Of a DNA stretch of 64,000 nt, positions 12,697 to 53,580 are shown piece by piece. Position 1 is the first letter of the stretch. The number at the start of each line of letters is the position of its first letter. The stretch covers positions 386,155 through 450,154 of the forward strand of contig BFEA01000707.1 of the NCBI GenBank assembly GCA_003427395.1, read 5' to 3'. This stretch comes from Chara braunii (Eukaryota > Streptophyta > Charophyceae > Charales > Characeae). The notes under the pieces are model-generated. The model did not search any database. It saw only the letters and a list, made by a program, of their open reading frames with translations, and had not been told where the DNA came from. The translations under genes were made by a program, and so were the position numbers.

Positions 12697-12894
12697 TATC
12701 CTATAGGTTTCATTTAGTTTCGAATTTTTAGCAACAATTATAATAAAACATATATTGAATTAATTTTTCGTTTCAAAGGAAGTTCGTTTGACAATTAATA
12801 AAATAATAAAACTCAGTGTAATCTTATCTAATTATAAATCAACGTTTTTGAAGATAATAATATTGTGTCAAATGCAAAGAGTTTATAAACCTAC

Positions 12895-14070
12895 AACAAT
12901 TCAATATCTCAATTTTTAAATATGACAGACTTCTTGGCACGACTGTAAATCTGCAAGACCTCAGCTCCACTCACTTCATATTGGATTGACATTAACATAA
13001 GAATAATGTCACTGTAGTTGAATGGATTTACAATTATCATTGTCTATGCAAAAATTATTAAGGAGATAACAAAAGATAAAAGGGGCAAAAAAGTATAATC
13101 AATAAACATTTAATCTCAAAGTTAGTATTGATGGAGGAAAAACAAATGCAAACTTAGTTAAAACTTAATATCTCGACTTTTAAATCCGACAATAAAAAAT
13201 TGTGGGTGACAACTTTTTTGCACGGTTGAAAACATGCAAGACCTCAACTCGACTCACTCCATAATGGATTGACGTTGACATAAAAATAATATCACAGAAG
13301 TTTGATGCATTTTCAATTATCGTGGTTTGTGCAAGGAATGTAAAGAAAATAATCTGCAAGCAAATTATGAAACAAAATAAAAGTATAAAATCCGCAAGCA
13401 AAAAATGAAAGGGGCGAAAATTATAATCAATAAACATATAATCTCAAAGTTAGTATTGATTGAGGAAAAAAAATGCAAACTTAGTTAAAATTTAATCTCT
13501 CAACTTTTAAACCTGACAATAAAAAATTATGGGTGACAACGTTTTTGTACGGCTGAAAACATACAAGAACTCAACTCGACTCACTTCATAATGGATTGAT
13601 ATTGACATAAAAACAATATCACTAAAGTTTGATGCATTTCAATTATCGTTGTTTATGCAAGGAATGTAAAAAAGACAATCTGCAAGCAAATGATGAAAAA
13701 AAAATAAAAGTATAAAATCCGCAAACAAAAGATGAAAGGGGCGAAAAGCATAATCAATAAACATCTTATCCCAAAGTTAGTACTGATGGAGGGAAAAAAA
13801 ATGAAAACTTAGTGAAAATTTAATATCTTATTTTTAATCCTAATAATAAAAAATTGTGGGTGACAATTTTTTTGCACCGCTGAAAACATGCAAGACCTCA
13901 ACTCGACTCATTCCATAATGAATTGATGTTGACATAAAAACAATATCATTGAAGTCTGATGCATTTTCCATTATTATTGTCTATGCAAGGAATGTAGAGG
14001 AGATAATCTGTGAGCAAAAAATGAAAAAGACAAAAAGTATAATCAATAAACATATAATTTCGAAGTCATT
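12895..14070. repeat. ~327-bp AT-rich satellite, about 3.7 units
   Basis: GGGTGACAA recurs at 13204, 13528 and 13857 (a diverged unit lies near 12925), and TCAATAAACAT at 13098, 13428, 13755 and 14043. Units also share CTCAACTCGACTCA and ATCTGCAAGC-type words. A further partial copy (GAAGTTAGTATTAATGGAGG) at 14682 lies beyond an inserted segment. Confidence 0.88.
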
Positions 14071-14675
14071 ACCGATAGGGGCACTACAAGGGCAGTGTGA
14101 GTGTCATTGTCAGTGGAGGGAACGTTAGTCGATTATAGTCATCGTAAGAGTAGCTAGCATAAAGGAGCAGTACGAATGTTGATGGTTGGATGATATGAGA
14201 TACCCGATGAAGAGCAAACTAGAGTTGTATCCATCGGGTGGGTGGTGTGAAACCCGTCCCGGCAACAAAGATTCTTTACAGAATCTTATACAGTGATGAT
14301 GAGAGAGTAACCCTACAGCTTACTCTTTTTGCCCAGCTCCTGGTCATTGAGCCTATAGGTAGTTTTAGTTTTTAAGGGCTTGAATGTTTGCGTGGATCTT
14401 GATTGTAGTTAAATATCGATGAGTGACACGATATTAAACTTTAGCACCATGTAAGATGGTGTTTTGCTTCTACATGAAATTACTTCGAGTTTCAATGGAT
14501 TTTGGAAGATGAGGATAAAACAGTGAAAGGAAGGGACGCTGAACCCGTTTTCCAGCAATAACCCATTTAGGGTTATTGGTCATATCTTTCAGCTTGTTTG
14601 TGAGGAATTCCGAACCTCCTTTCATTTGTAATAAAAGTTAATGATTCTTAAAAAATAATAATAATAATACTAATA
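14071..14675 (+). mobile_element. ~600-bp insertion in the 327-bp satellite with an A/TAA-rich 3' end
   Basis: Satellite sequence ending in GATAGGGG resumes after this segment with GAAGTTAGTATTAATGG. The insert ends in AAAAAATAATAATAATAAT, like the tail of a non-LTR retroelement or SINE. It shows no recognisable protein. A palindromic CCGTTTTCCAGC...GGTTATTGG area lies near the end. The type is inference. Confidence 0.4.
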
Positions 14676-14869
14676 ATTTGAAGTTAGTATTAATGGAGGG
14701 GAAAAAATGCAGATTTAGGCAGTGATAAAATTATAAATAAAGAATTAGGCGAGGAAAAAATAAATATAAAGTAAAAATTAAGTAACTACAGTGGTCATAG
14801 TAAAAAAAAAAAAATCTTTGAAATACTACAGCATACAGAACGCCCGAACGTATGGGAGCCCTTGGGGAT

Positions 14870-14894
14870 GCGTTCGGCCGTTCCGGCCGAACGC
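14870..14894. repeat. GC-rich perfect hairpin 1
   Basis: GCGTTCGGCCG, loop TTC, CGGCCGAACGC: 11 perfect pairs in an otherwise AT-rich setting. It is followed directly by a poly-A run (14900-14917). Confidence 0.85.
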
Positions 14895-15099
14895 GGACCA
14901 AAAAAAAAAAAAAAAAACCAAAAATAAAAGTCATCAAAAAAATCTGAAAAAAATATATATTATGGAGAAAAATAAATTAAACAAGATTTGCCCGAGCATT
15001 ACATCCGAATTCCTTACCAAATTTGACATAAAAATAAAATACGAAAAATAAATACTAAAAAAAATAAATAAATAAAAAAATAGAATTAAATTTAGTGAG

Positions 15100-15470
15100 T
15101 GCGCGAGCATGTTTTCGACACTGCCATCTTTGGCGATTTTTCTTTTTTTTTGGGCGTAGTTAAATGCAATGAAAATTTACAGATGTGTACTTCACATAAT
15201 ACAAAACCCAGTAATTTTTTTTTTAAAAATAATAAAATTGTTCAGACCCCGAACTAAAGTGACAACAAAAAGCAAAAAGTGAAAAAATACGTGGGCGAGC
15301 ACGTTTTGACACCGCCATCTTTGACGATTTTTAATTCTTACTTGGCTTAGCCAAAGGACTTGAAAATTTACAAGCACGTACCTCACGTCATAGAGAACTC
15401 ACAAAAAACAATTCGGACTTGAAAATTTATAAGCACGTACCTCACGTCATAGAAAACTCAATTATTTTTA
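15100..15470. repeat. Diverged ~190-bp tandem duplication with an inner 61-bp duplication
   Basis: GCCATCTTTGGCGATTTTT at 15123 recurs as GCCATCTTTGACGATTTTT at ~15313, each after a GCGAGCA(T/C)GTTTT motif. CTTGAAAATTTACAAGCACG at ~15359 recurs at ~15418. No gene is seen. Confidence 0.7.
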
Positions 15471-15537
15471 GGCTCCGAAATAAGTTTCGGCGGGGGCTAA
15501 ACGTCGTCGGGTTCAGACCCCGTAAGAGACCCCAAAC

Positions 15538-15583
15538 GCCCGTACGTACGGAGGTCTGCCCGGGGACCTCCGTACGTACGGGC
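15538..15583. repeat. GC-rich perfect hairpin 2
   Basis: GCCCGTACGTACGGAGGTC pairs perfectly over 19 bases with GACCTCCGTACGTACGGGC around the loop TGCCCGGG. It stands out against AT-rich surroundings. The arm shares GCCCG(A/T)ACGTA with sequence next to hairpin 1. Confidence 0.9.
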
Positions 15584-15599
15584 TGGTGACCCTGACTAC

Positions 15600-18070
15600 A
15601 TAGAAATAAATAAAAATTAAAACATTAACATTACTTGAATATGTATATTTCAAGCTTCTTTAACAATGTATATGATTACGCCAACATTTTAAAAAAATAT
15701 AATAATAATAATAAGTCTATTTAAAAACTTTCATGTTAATATGTTTGTGTTTTTAGATATTTAGGACCACTTGTCAGGTAAGTTGTTTGAGTATGAAAAA
15801 TAAATTTTAGACATGTTGACCACTAGTGAGGAGTTAAAAATGTTAATCAAATAAATGATAACAGAGAAAACTCTCATATATGATGTTTTATCAAATTATT
15901 TTTCTTCCAAGCTTGTTGATCAATCGCTAAGGAAAATTTAATAAATATTTTTAATAATATCGTGATTGAAGAAAGGTGAAGCACGAAACTGGCAAAGGGG
16001 ATTATAACTCCTCTATTTGAAAGGGGGATAAAATCAAAGTTATAAATTACGTTGTTATCCTCCATAAATATTAGTTATAAAATTGTAGTGAACCCCCGAC
16101 AAAAATGTTAAGTTCAGTTTTATATAAGTTACTGCATTGAAATCATTATGTATTCATTGAAAATTATTTCATATAAACGAACATAGTAACAACAATTGAA
16201 AATCCTAACAATTATATTAATAGATCACGTTGATGTCTACATCTTCTTCCTTAACCTTAAAAATATCTATGACAAGGTTAGTTGAAAGGTCATAAATTTC
16301 GCGTGATGTTTCTACTGATTTGTCAAAGCATGATACGTTTGTGTTGCAATTACGATGATTGTTAACAATAAATATTTTATATAACTTTCATTATAAACGG
16401 TATTTGAAAAATGTTGGTTAATCGTATTTGCTATAACCCAACGATTATACTCGTGAGGAAGTGCAGAGGATCAATGTGTTGATAAACGATTTATTTGTTG
16501 TCTTACTCAATGAATAAGGTTCTCTCACAACATTCAACAATTGCATGCTCCAATATGTAAATCTCTCTAAAAATACAATAAATTGAAGAAAAAAAAATTC
16601 ATTTCCTATCGCTTTTCCTCTTACTAAAACTTGATTAGGCAACGAGAAACATTGCAATGGGAGAACTGGAAGAATTTTAGAGGCATCGATTGCTTTGAAA
16701 AATAAATTATTTTCTTGTAGTTTAGTTTTGCAGGAAATATCATAGGTATAATCAAAAGTTGGATTCCCATAAGATATATATTATTGTCAAAGTTTGTCCT
16801 CTTGTAATACTTGACAATGAAGAGAGTCGTAAAAAAATATTAAGGTCACAAAACTCGTTACGAAAAGGTTATTGTGAAAATGTTTATTGAAACTGTTAAC
16901 GAATTTAATAAAAGTTTTTGAATGGAAGTAGCCTATAAGGCAGTTTTTACACCAAGAGAGAAAAATAGGTTTGCGCTTATAAATATACACTCTCATAATA
17001 GCATGTTTTCGAGTAAATTGGTAGTAAAGGCAGTCGAGGCAGAGGAGGAAGAAAATTGGTGAACATTGACATAAAGGGTGAAAGAGATTTCAAACACAAG
17101 TGAATAGACTGGTATTTCAAAAATATGTGATCCCTGAGATTAAACGATCAGTTAGTGGATAGGTGAAGCAATACTGCCCTGGTGAAGGAAAAAACGAATG
17201 TCATTTTAACCACAATTCCAATTTATCAGAAACAACTTAGAGGTTCGGAAGGATTAGATTCACGTAGTACTTGATATAAATTAGAGCATTGCACAAATAA
17301 TAGGTTTTAAAAGTGGATCGGGTGGAACGAGGTGACAATCTATAAATTTATCTTAAAAAACCTTCAAAAGGTAAAACCCTAATTAAAGTTTTTTACAGAG
17401 TTAAAAGTCTTTTAAAAGGTGTTGCCTCAGCAGGCCGAATTAGTGTAGTTTGCTTAATATATATAGAGAGGTTTTAAATTATTGTTGGAGGGGCCGAAGT
17501 GCAGAAGCTTAGGCTGGATTCCGAGACGTGTAGTTGAAAAGTGGGGAAAATAAAGTTTAGGGGTTCAAATAGTTTGATACTAATTTTACCCATTGTAACA
17601 CTAACCTCCAAAAAGCGGAGGAAAACATAATCGATAGATTGAACCATTTTATGTCAAATATCGATCTGTCATTAAAAAAAAAAATCGAGAAGATTATAAA
17701 AAATAACTTTAGTTTTATGACTTCAAACATATATGATGGTATAAGTGGTCATACAGTTAAGAGAGCAAGGGGTTGAGGAGGTTGATATATGATGTAATAA
17801 ACACAACTGGTTGTTTGAGGATGTAAGACATATGCGGTGGTTTTGCCCGAAGTCATTAAATTTATAAAAATTAATTTTTTTATTGAAAGGAAATTATAAG
17901 ACGTAATAATCCTTCAAACAAAAGATGAGTTTTGACAAGATTCATATATGATGGTCTAATGCTTAAATAAGGTTGGGGGTATTATTTGGTTCGAGTCATT
18001 TACTCTAGGTTACTTGGAAGGATAAAAATGGATAAATACTTTAGTGCGACATGTTATCAAAACGATTGCG
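15600..18070. other. AT-rich DNA without recognised genes
   Basis: About 2.5 kb of AT-rich sequence with only short frames (up to 71 codons) and frequent stops on both strands. I see no conserved domain, RNA gene or clear repeat. Confidence 0.6.
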
Positions 18071-18660
18071 AACTTACGTATGGATTAAACCACCACTCCC
18101 CCCGACGCAAAAAAAATCCTCCTTCTCAGTCGTGCGATCTCATAAATTGCACGACCGAAATTGGGCGCGCTCTCGTAATGGCCAGCTCCAAAAGGAGCTA
18201 GACCAGGTTGGGCACTTGTCAAATTCGTTTCTTGCATCTGCGACATAACGGTCTGTCTTGTTTACCTACTGGCTGACTCCTATTACGATAGTAATACAAG
18301 CAACTCTTGTATAAGAAGAGTTTGCCCAGTCGCTAGGCTGCTCCCACGTAGCCCAACAGACTCTGAGGCTCGGGTGTGCAGGAACCACCAATCCCCTCTT
18401 TCCCTTGGTTGAGCATCGAGCCCCCTGACTAGGTGCCCTACCTTTGCCATCCTTTACCAGACCCACGCTTGGCCTCGCCAGAATACAAAGGTCGGTCGTG
18501 GCTTCAAGGGGGCCGCGCTTTCATGACTCAACTGCAATTTACACGCCCCAAACCTTACGGTAACCGCGCACCCTCGGGCGGTGCTACTTGTAAATTCCCC
18601 AAGCTCTGAATCGTGCGACTGTTATTCTAAATACGATAGGTATATATCTGTGTAGCATCG

Positions 18661-18709
18661 CGTTCGGGCTCAGTGGCCGAACCCAAATGCTTGGTACCGA
18701 GCCCGAACG
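18661..18709. repeat. GC-rich hairpin 3
   Basis: CGTTCGGGCTC (18661-18671) pairs with GAGCCCGAACG (18699-18709) around a 27-base loop. The arm resembles hairpin 1 (GCGTTCGG / CCGAACGC), so the three may be one family. Confidence 0.75.
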
Positions 18710-18837
18710 TGGCCTAAAATAGACCGAGCCCGATCACTTTTTTATTTTTTATTTTTATATTTTATTATTTTTATATATATAGGGGTTGGGGGGACCTGGG
18801 GGGCATTGCTCACCACTCCTGAACATACATGCATACA

Positions 18838-18959
18838 CACCACACACACACACACACACCCCCCATACACCCCCCACACACACCCCACACACCACACGCA
18901 CACGAGGACTCGCTCGGCGGCCCCCTAATTTGCGCTTGGCCGAACATATTCGGTGTGCT

Positions 18960-19045
<86 letters not shown>
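18838..19045. repeat. CA-rich tract and (TA)n microsatellite
   Basis: CA-rich sequence at 18838-18902 and about 38 TA units at 18970-19045. Long YIYIYI frames on both strands here are artefacts. Confidence 0.97.
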
Positions 19046-19047
<2 letters not shown>

Positions 19048-19234
19048 CCACGATCGCACATCCATGCGGCTTTACCAAATACGAGGAAAGACTGATCACG
19101 CCGCCGGTTCTTGTCGTCACTTCTAGATGCCGCAAGCGTCAGGTCTTAGGTTCAAAAAATTTTAATCTCTCATTCATCAAGATATAGAGCCCGGATAACC
19201 CTTTATTAGGCCGGACATCGTCCGCCATTTAAGA

Positions 19235-19279
19235 ACACCGGGCAGATACCCTTGTCAGGGTTTTTACCCAGACAACGCC
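19235..19279 (-). repeat. Inverted copy of the left end of the 8-kb insertion
   Basis: Read on the minus strand it begins GGCGTTGTCTGGG and contains ACCCTGACAAGGGTATC, closely matching GCGTTGTCGGCG...ACCCTGACAAGGGTATC at 627-665. It is probably the end of a second member of the same family, facing the other way. Confidence 0.6.
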
Positions 19280-20250
19280 GTTTCACGAGGGTTACCGGTA
19301 GCATAGAGTGGAAAACCGAGTGAATGGCAAAAATGGAGTTTGCGTCAAAAATTTGGAAATGTGCCAAATCGGCGCGGTGATTATTTCACGGTCAAAGCAA
19401 TTTATTTACTTATTCAAATATTTTTCCTTGAAAGATCACAACCTAATCTACGGACCCTCAAAATTTCAGAAATTTTCAAGATTTCTTCTGAGCACGAAAA
19501 TCGCCAAAGTTGTGACTTTCAAATGGCGGGATTGGACCTGCCAGTGACGAACGGTCGTCACCCCCATGTAGAACCTGGCCTTAACTGGTAGGGCCGAGGG
19601 TTTTCGATTGTCGGGGGGAGTAATGGTTTAAATCAAAGTTCAATGGATGTGGAAAGCGGGTAAAAGGAGGGAGCAAAGGACTATTATGGTTTGATAATAA
19701 ATATGCGAGAAACAAAGAGTTAGCATCCGTTAGATCAGAAAATGGTACTGTCTTTATGGCCATCTCAATATGGGGTCTTGGTCTAGTACTCTCAACTGAA
19801 AATTTTCCTCGACTCCTTGGGGAGCAGCCAAACTTTTAAAAATGTTGAAAAATTGCATTGCTCCCCTTACTTTTTCATATATATAAAAGGTAAACTGTAT
19901 TCTTCTTTCAATATCTCTCTGTATATTTTCCTCATCGGTCCTCTCGCTACTTTATGTACATTACGGGAAAACACCAACAACCTGGATCTCTCCCCAGCCC
20001 AGGGGGTAGGTTTGCACCACGGGTGGTGCGAGAGCAAGGCTGCACCAGCCCCTCATCATGGTGATGCGGGGGGAAGCCAGCAGTGCTAGTGCCGAGCACT
20101 ATGGCCTCCTGCCTTCCCCCCCCAGCCCCACATTAGCGGTGTCTAATAGCCGATATCATCATTGCACAGCATCTAACAATATTCGCCGAGGTCCTGCCAA
20201 TGCTGGCCGGGGGGGCCAACGGGCTATCTCTGGATGGTAGGACACCAAGC
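19280..20250. other. No recognised gene
   Basis: Mixed-composition DNA with short frames up to 90 codons, none resembling a known domain. Confidence 0.5.
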
Positions 20251-20331
20251 GTGCCCAGGCACTTAACGTAAATTGAACCCGCAACCTCCTAAATGTAACT
20301 CGTGTGACTTACCTACTGAGCTACTTTCCAA
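20250..20331 (-). ncRNA. tRNA-like head of a probable SINE
   Basis: On the minus strand, TAGCTCAGTAGG (20312-20323) fits the pol III A box and GCGGGTTCAATT (20271-20282) the B box, with normal tRNA spacing. The anticodon arm and acceptor stem do not pair properly, so this is not an intact tRNA. A tRNA-derived SINE or tRNA pseudogene is the best reading. Confidence 0.5.
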
Positions 20332-20895
20332 AATAGGTTTCGAGAGTAAAGCCACTTTGAAAAGATAATAAAAAGTGTGCAAGTTCAACCATGACTGAAG
20401 GTTTACTCTCGAAAACGTTGGTCCTATGCATGGTCCGATAAACGTCTTTCGTAAAAAATGCCAACTCTCAAAATCATGGTAGAGAGTACTCTAGAAGCCC
20501 ACGCTCAAACTTTAACTTTTCGGTCAGCATTTTCAAGGCTAAGTGGAGCATTGCCCTACTCTTGAATTCTCACATTTCGAGGGTAGTAGTGGAGTGAGAC
20601 TCTTACTACCAGTATGTTTCCCAGCTATGATTTCGGTTGTGGCTTGCATGCAGCAGCAGCTTTCTAGGCTGGGAGGCCTGTCTTTTCCTTTTCTTTGGCG
20701 CGCAGAGCTTTTCCAGCCCATACTTGTGGTGTGCACCATGCTACAGGGGAACCCTTGTGGTTCCAACCAGCCCTTAGAGGTGTAAGAATTAGATAGTAGA
20801 ATAGATAGTTAGGTGGCAGGGCGTAGGTAAATAGGTGGTCTGGTTTCCTTCCTTGTTTGGGTTGGGCTGAGTCATGCTTTCAGTATACTATGGTA

Positions 20896-20957
20896 GGGGC
20901 GAGGTCCCATTAGGATGTCCGTAGATAATCAAGATCCTGCAAGCGGAACCTTGCCCC
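20896..20957. mobile_element. Short hairpin element (62 bp), family AGGTCCC
   Basis: GGGGCGAGGTCCCATTAGGAT is inverted against ATCCTGCAAGCGGAACCTTG plus CCCC. The same ends occur in the larger copy at 21623-21724. It has no coding capacity. Confidence 0.55.
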
Positions 20958-21622
20958 TGGTTGAATTGTGAGGTCCTCGATACAATGTTTTTTCTTTTGA
21001 ATGTACTTGGTTGATTTTCCCAAAAACCAAAAAATCCTCTGTGTATCGTTCCAACTTTACCGGATGCCCCAAAGCAGACACGCGCCATTTCTCACAGCCG
21101 GGGGGCCAGCTGTGATGGCGTTGTGTGCCGCTTTGCGGCTGTCCGGACTGTCAAAAGTCGGAAAACAGAAAAGTCAAATGCTATAGGACACCCGCAAGTG
21201 TCAACAGGTACGACACTCCCTCAGGACCTCAACCTTAGCGAGGAAGAAGATCCGGCGCTGGTGCTCCTTGGATTCCATCGAAATCCGCTCTCGGTTTGGA
21301 GGTAGGACGCCAGCACGTTGAGGATCCGTATACGAGCCGCCGGGCGCGGACCACACCGAGGTTTGAGCCGCAGCCGCTACCGGCGGGGCTACCGGAAGGC
21401 AAGGGGTAAGAGCTGAGCGGGCAAGAGGAGGGAGCGCGGGAGAGGAGAATTCGGGCAGCGCGTGGCGGGAACGTGGGAGGAGTCCTGAAACCACTCGCGG
21501 CGGGGAGAAGGAAGGCGAGCTAAAAGGCCAGCAGGCCATCCATAGCTTCGTCTGTACGAACGCGGCTTGGGTACGGAGCGCAGGAGGTCCGCTGCGATCC
21601 GAGCCAGGTGCTAGGAATACGC

Positions 21623-21724
21623 GGGGGCTAGGTCCCACTTACACGAATTAAGCGATATTGACCGTACATAGCAAATATCAACGGCCAGAATCTCTTAATC
21701 CGTGCAAGTGGGACCTTGCCCCGG
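21623..21724. mobile_element. Hairpin element (102 bp), family AGGTCCC
   Basis: AGGTCCCACTTACACGAATT is inverted against AATCCGTGCAAGTGGGACCT, extended by GGGGC/GCCCC-type ends. The middle contains GATATTGACCG...CGGCCAGAATC. This is a MITE-like foldback. Confidence 0.65.
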
Positions 21725-22440
21725 GTTACGACATCGAATTTTGACACTTGGCCGGCAGGTGGTTTGGCGGGCGAGAAGAGGGAGGAGAGGAAAGTTTTGG
21801 ACGCTTGTTTTTGGCGGGTGTTCGGAAAAATCGACAAAGCGCCAGAAAAGAAGCGCACATGCTTGAGAGCCGACTCAGACTCAGATCGTAGGTAGGACAG
21901 ATGATAGCCACACACGCCCGAGGGGGCATAGCAGAGCGGGACGGTGCGCTAAACCGCGCGCGGGTTGTTTGTGAACACGACTGTCTTCTTCGGTTTCTCT
22001 TTCTCAAGACCCCCTCCCGCGTCCCACCTTGTTGTTTCTCTCTTCTCGCCTGCCCGCCGGCCTCAATCTCTCTCACTATCTCTATTTGTGTCTATATCGG
22101 TCGTGGAAGCTCGCTCTCATCGCCCCTGTAGCCTTCCGATCGCCTGTGGTCTTTAACCAGCCATAACCACAGTTGATTGAGTTGCTCCGCATCGCCACCA
22201 TACCGCACTCTTTCTGTGGTTCTTTTTCGCCGTCGCCTTTTTTTTTCCTGAAATATTCACAGATCCATCCGTCCATCAATCAGTCCCATCTTGCCGCTAA
22301 TCAATTAATTAAGTTATTAAAATTTGTCTCTATTATTAGTGTTCTAGCTGTGATTTCACCTTTGTATATACCTCTTGATTTACCCTTTATTCGGGGAGTT
22401 GGGTGGGTGAAGGGGGGAGTGTATTTCCTGCTTGACTCCC
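21725..22440. other. Region upstream of the NT-C2 gene, no recognised gene
   Basis: CT-rich and mixed sequence with short frames only. It may contain distal promoter sequence of the NT-C2 gene. Confidence 0.4.
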
Positions 22441-22469
22441 ATTAGTTGACAGCGATCGACATCTGTGAC

Positions 22470-22477
22470 TATAAAAT
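22470..22477 (+). promoter_or_regulatory. Candidate TATA box of the NT-C2 gene
   Basis: TATAAAAT at 22470-22477 is followed about 15-45 bases downstream by a pyrimidine (CT) run at 22485-22515. Plant transcription often starts in such Y-patches. A start near 22500 would give a 5' UTR of ~780 bases. No transcript evidence is available, and the first exon could instead be spliced. Confidence 0.3.
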
Positions 22478-22483
22478 TTGCAG

Positions 22484-22504
<21 letters not shown>

Positions 22505-22516
<12 letters not shown>

Positions 22517-22830
22517 GTGTCCTATTTCTCTTTTAATTTCATTTCTTTTGCCTTCTCTCGCTTCTCGTTTCTCCCCCCTCCTTCCCCCCCCCTCTCCATG
22601 CTCTCCTCCCCCTTTCCGTGCTCTAGATTCTGGGATATTCCCTCTCCCGAATCCTCTGCCTTCTGATCGGAGACTATGTCTCTGCTTGCCAGCTCTTGTT
22701 TCACTTTTTCATTTCATTCCCTCGGCCTTCTCTCGCCTTCCCCGCCCCCTTTCTGCGCTCTGAGTTCTGTCATACTCCGTCCGAGTCCCCCGTCTTCTGA
22801 TCGGATGTTATGTCTCCGCCTACCAGCTCC
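22505..22830. repeat. Tandem duplication in the presumed 5' UTR
   Basis: Two diverged pyrimidine-rich copies of ~150-190 bp each contain CATTTC, CCTTCTCTCGC, GTGCTCT or GCGCTCT, and CTTCTGATCGGA followed by TATGTCTC. They lie between the candidate TATA box and the start codon and contain no supported reading frame. Confidence 0.6.
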
Positions 22831-23039
22831 ATCCAACTGAAGACGAGATGGTTGATGATGCAGAGAGCGCTCTCAGTGCCGTACAGGAGCTGTCCAGGTT
22901 GTGGTAATTGCCCTCTTCTAGCTGCTTCGTCGATCTGGTCAGCATGAGTGGTTTTCGTGTATGATTCGTTGCCCCCCACCCCACAAGTAATATTGGGAGA
23001 CGCTACTCTCGGCAAAGGCACAGAAGGGGCGGCTGAGTG

Positions 23040-23270
23040 AATGTGGAAGACAAAGTAGGCGGGCAACGCGTATTGGACTCTGGGAAGAACGGAAGAAGAA
23101 GAGAGGGAGAGAGGAGGGAGAAACCACAGAGGGAGGGCGAAAACGGAGACAGGGAGAAGGAAAGAAAGCGGGGTATCGGGTGGGTGAGAGAAGGTGGGGG
23201 GCGTGGGTGGAGGGAGGAAAAGGTGGAGGGAGGAGGGAGGAGGAAGTGGAGGGAGGAGGAGGAATAACAG
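23040..23270 (+). repeat. Purine-rich (GGA/GAA) tract just upstream of the start codon
   Basis: About 230 bases on the + strand are almost all A and G (GGAGGGAGG, GAGGAGGAGG and variants), ending 9 bases before the ATG at 23279. It is probably 5' UTR. The polyproline/leucine frames seen on the other strand are shadows of this composition. Confidence 0.65.
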
Positions 23271-23278
23271 GTTAAACC

Positions 23279-52525
<29,247 letters not shown>

Positions 52526-52736
52526 TAATTGACGCAGAGACCATTGTCCGTTTTCTATTTGATGTTTGATCTCTTTTAACATTTATGATGTTGCATTTGA
52601 ATCGCTTTGTTGATGTGGAATTCATTGCAGAGGTTCGTTGGAACGGAAAACGTAACCCAGCTTTTGTGGTACACACATACATTGGAAGAAGGTGAGTGAG
52701 GGAGAGAGAGGGAGAGAGAGGGGGGGGGGGGGGGGG

Positions 52737-52912
52737 NNNNNNNNNNNNNNNNNNNNNNNNNNNNNNNNNNNNNNNNNNNNNNNNNNNNNNNNNNNNNNNN
52801 NNNNNNNNNNNNNNNNNNNNNNNNNNNNNNNNNNNNNNNNNNNNNNNNNNNNNNNNNNNNNNNNNNNNNNNNNNNNNNNNNNNNNNNNNNNNNNNNNNNN
52901 NNNNNNNNNNNN
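52737..52912. other. Assembly gap (176 N)
   Basis: A run of N ~210 bases after the stop codon, preceded by a poly-G tract at 52719-52736. It may hide part of the 3' UTR. Shorter N runs lie at 26401-26402, 38021, 46708 and 57525. Confidence 1.
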
Positions 52913-53456
52913 GAGGTGCAAGGAGGACCCAATTTTTGGGGGACAAACATTTTTGTATAGTACAGCCCATAGGCATGGATGATGAGCTCGTGGTGGACTT
53001 TGGGGCTGTTGGGCTCTGGCAAGGGGGTAGCAGGGAAAGGAGGTGCGGATTGGGGTTAGGGAGGTTGTCCCGATCCCCTTCCATCATGATAGAGAAAGGC
53101 AGGTCTCAGGCATTGAGAGAGGGAGTGGAAAGATATGCTGTGATAGGCACAGCGGAGTTTCATTATGATGGTCGATTAGACAGAGGGTGGTGATTGGCCT
53201 GATGGCATTTTTGTATAGTATGGCTCTTGGGCACTTCACCCAGCGCTCAAAACCACCACATATCAGGAGTTGGGCATGGGAAAGCGACAACCTGAGGTTT
53301 TGATCACTTGATTGGTTGCTTGATTGATTGATTGATCGGTTCAGTGGCTTATCAATTAATTGATTGAGCGAGTGAGGATTAAGTGATCGAGGTCAATGGA
53401 TTGGTCAAGTGCTTGATTGATGGATGCATGGATTGCTTGCTTGCTTGCTTGCCTGC

Positions 53457-53487
<31 letters not shown>

Positions 53488-53574
53488 CGTATCCATCATG
53501 GTGGGAGGAGGAAACCAACGCTCACTGTGAATAAGCGAAAAAGGAAACTGGGCCAGAGCTGTATATAGAAAGAA

Positions 53575-53580
53575 GAAATA
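53575..53580 (+). promoter_or_regulatory. Possible polyadenylation signal AATAAA
   Basis: AATAAA lies ~1050 bases after the stop codon of the NT-C2 gene. Plant poly(A) signals are loose and there is a gap in between, so this is only a candidate. Confidence 0.2.

Noticed and set aside
18755-19187. Long frames of alternating Tyr-Ile on both strands
   Set aside because: Pure translation of a TA microsatellite with CA-rich flanks.
628-19279. An 18.6-kb element bounded by inverted TGTCGG-type ends
   Set aside because: The satellite array resumes in phase at 8655, so the insertion ends there; the 19.2-kb copy is better read as a separate family member.
21201-21638. A 145-codon minus-strand frame in GC-rich DNA
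   Set aside because: Pro/Ser/Ala-rich with no recognisable domain, and overlapping a hairpin element; composition explains it.
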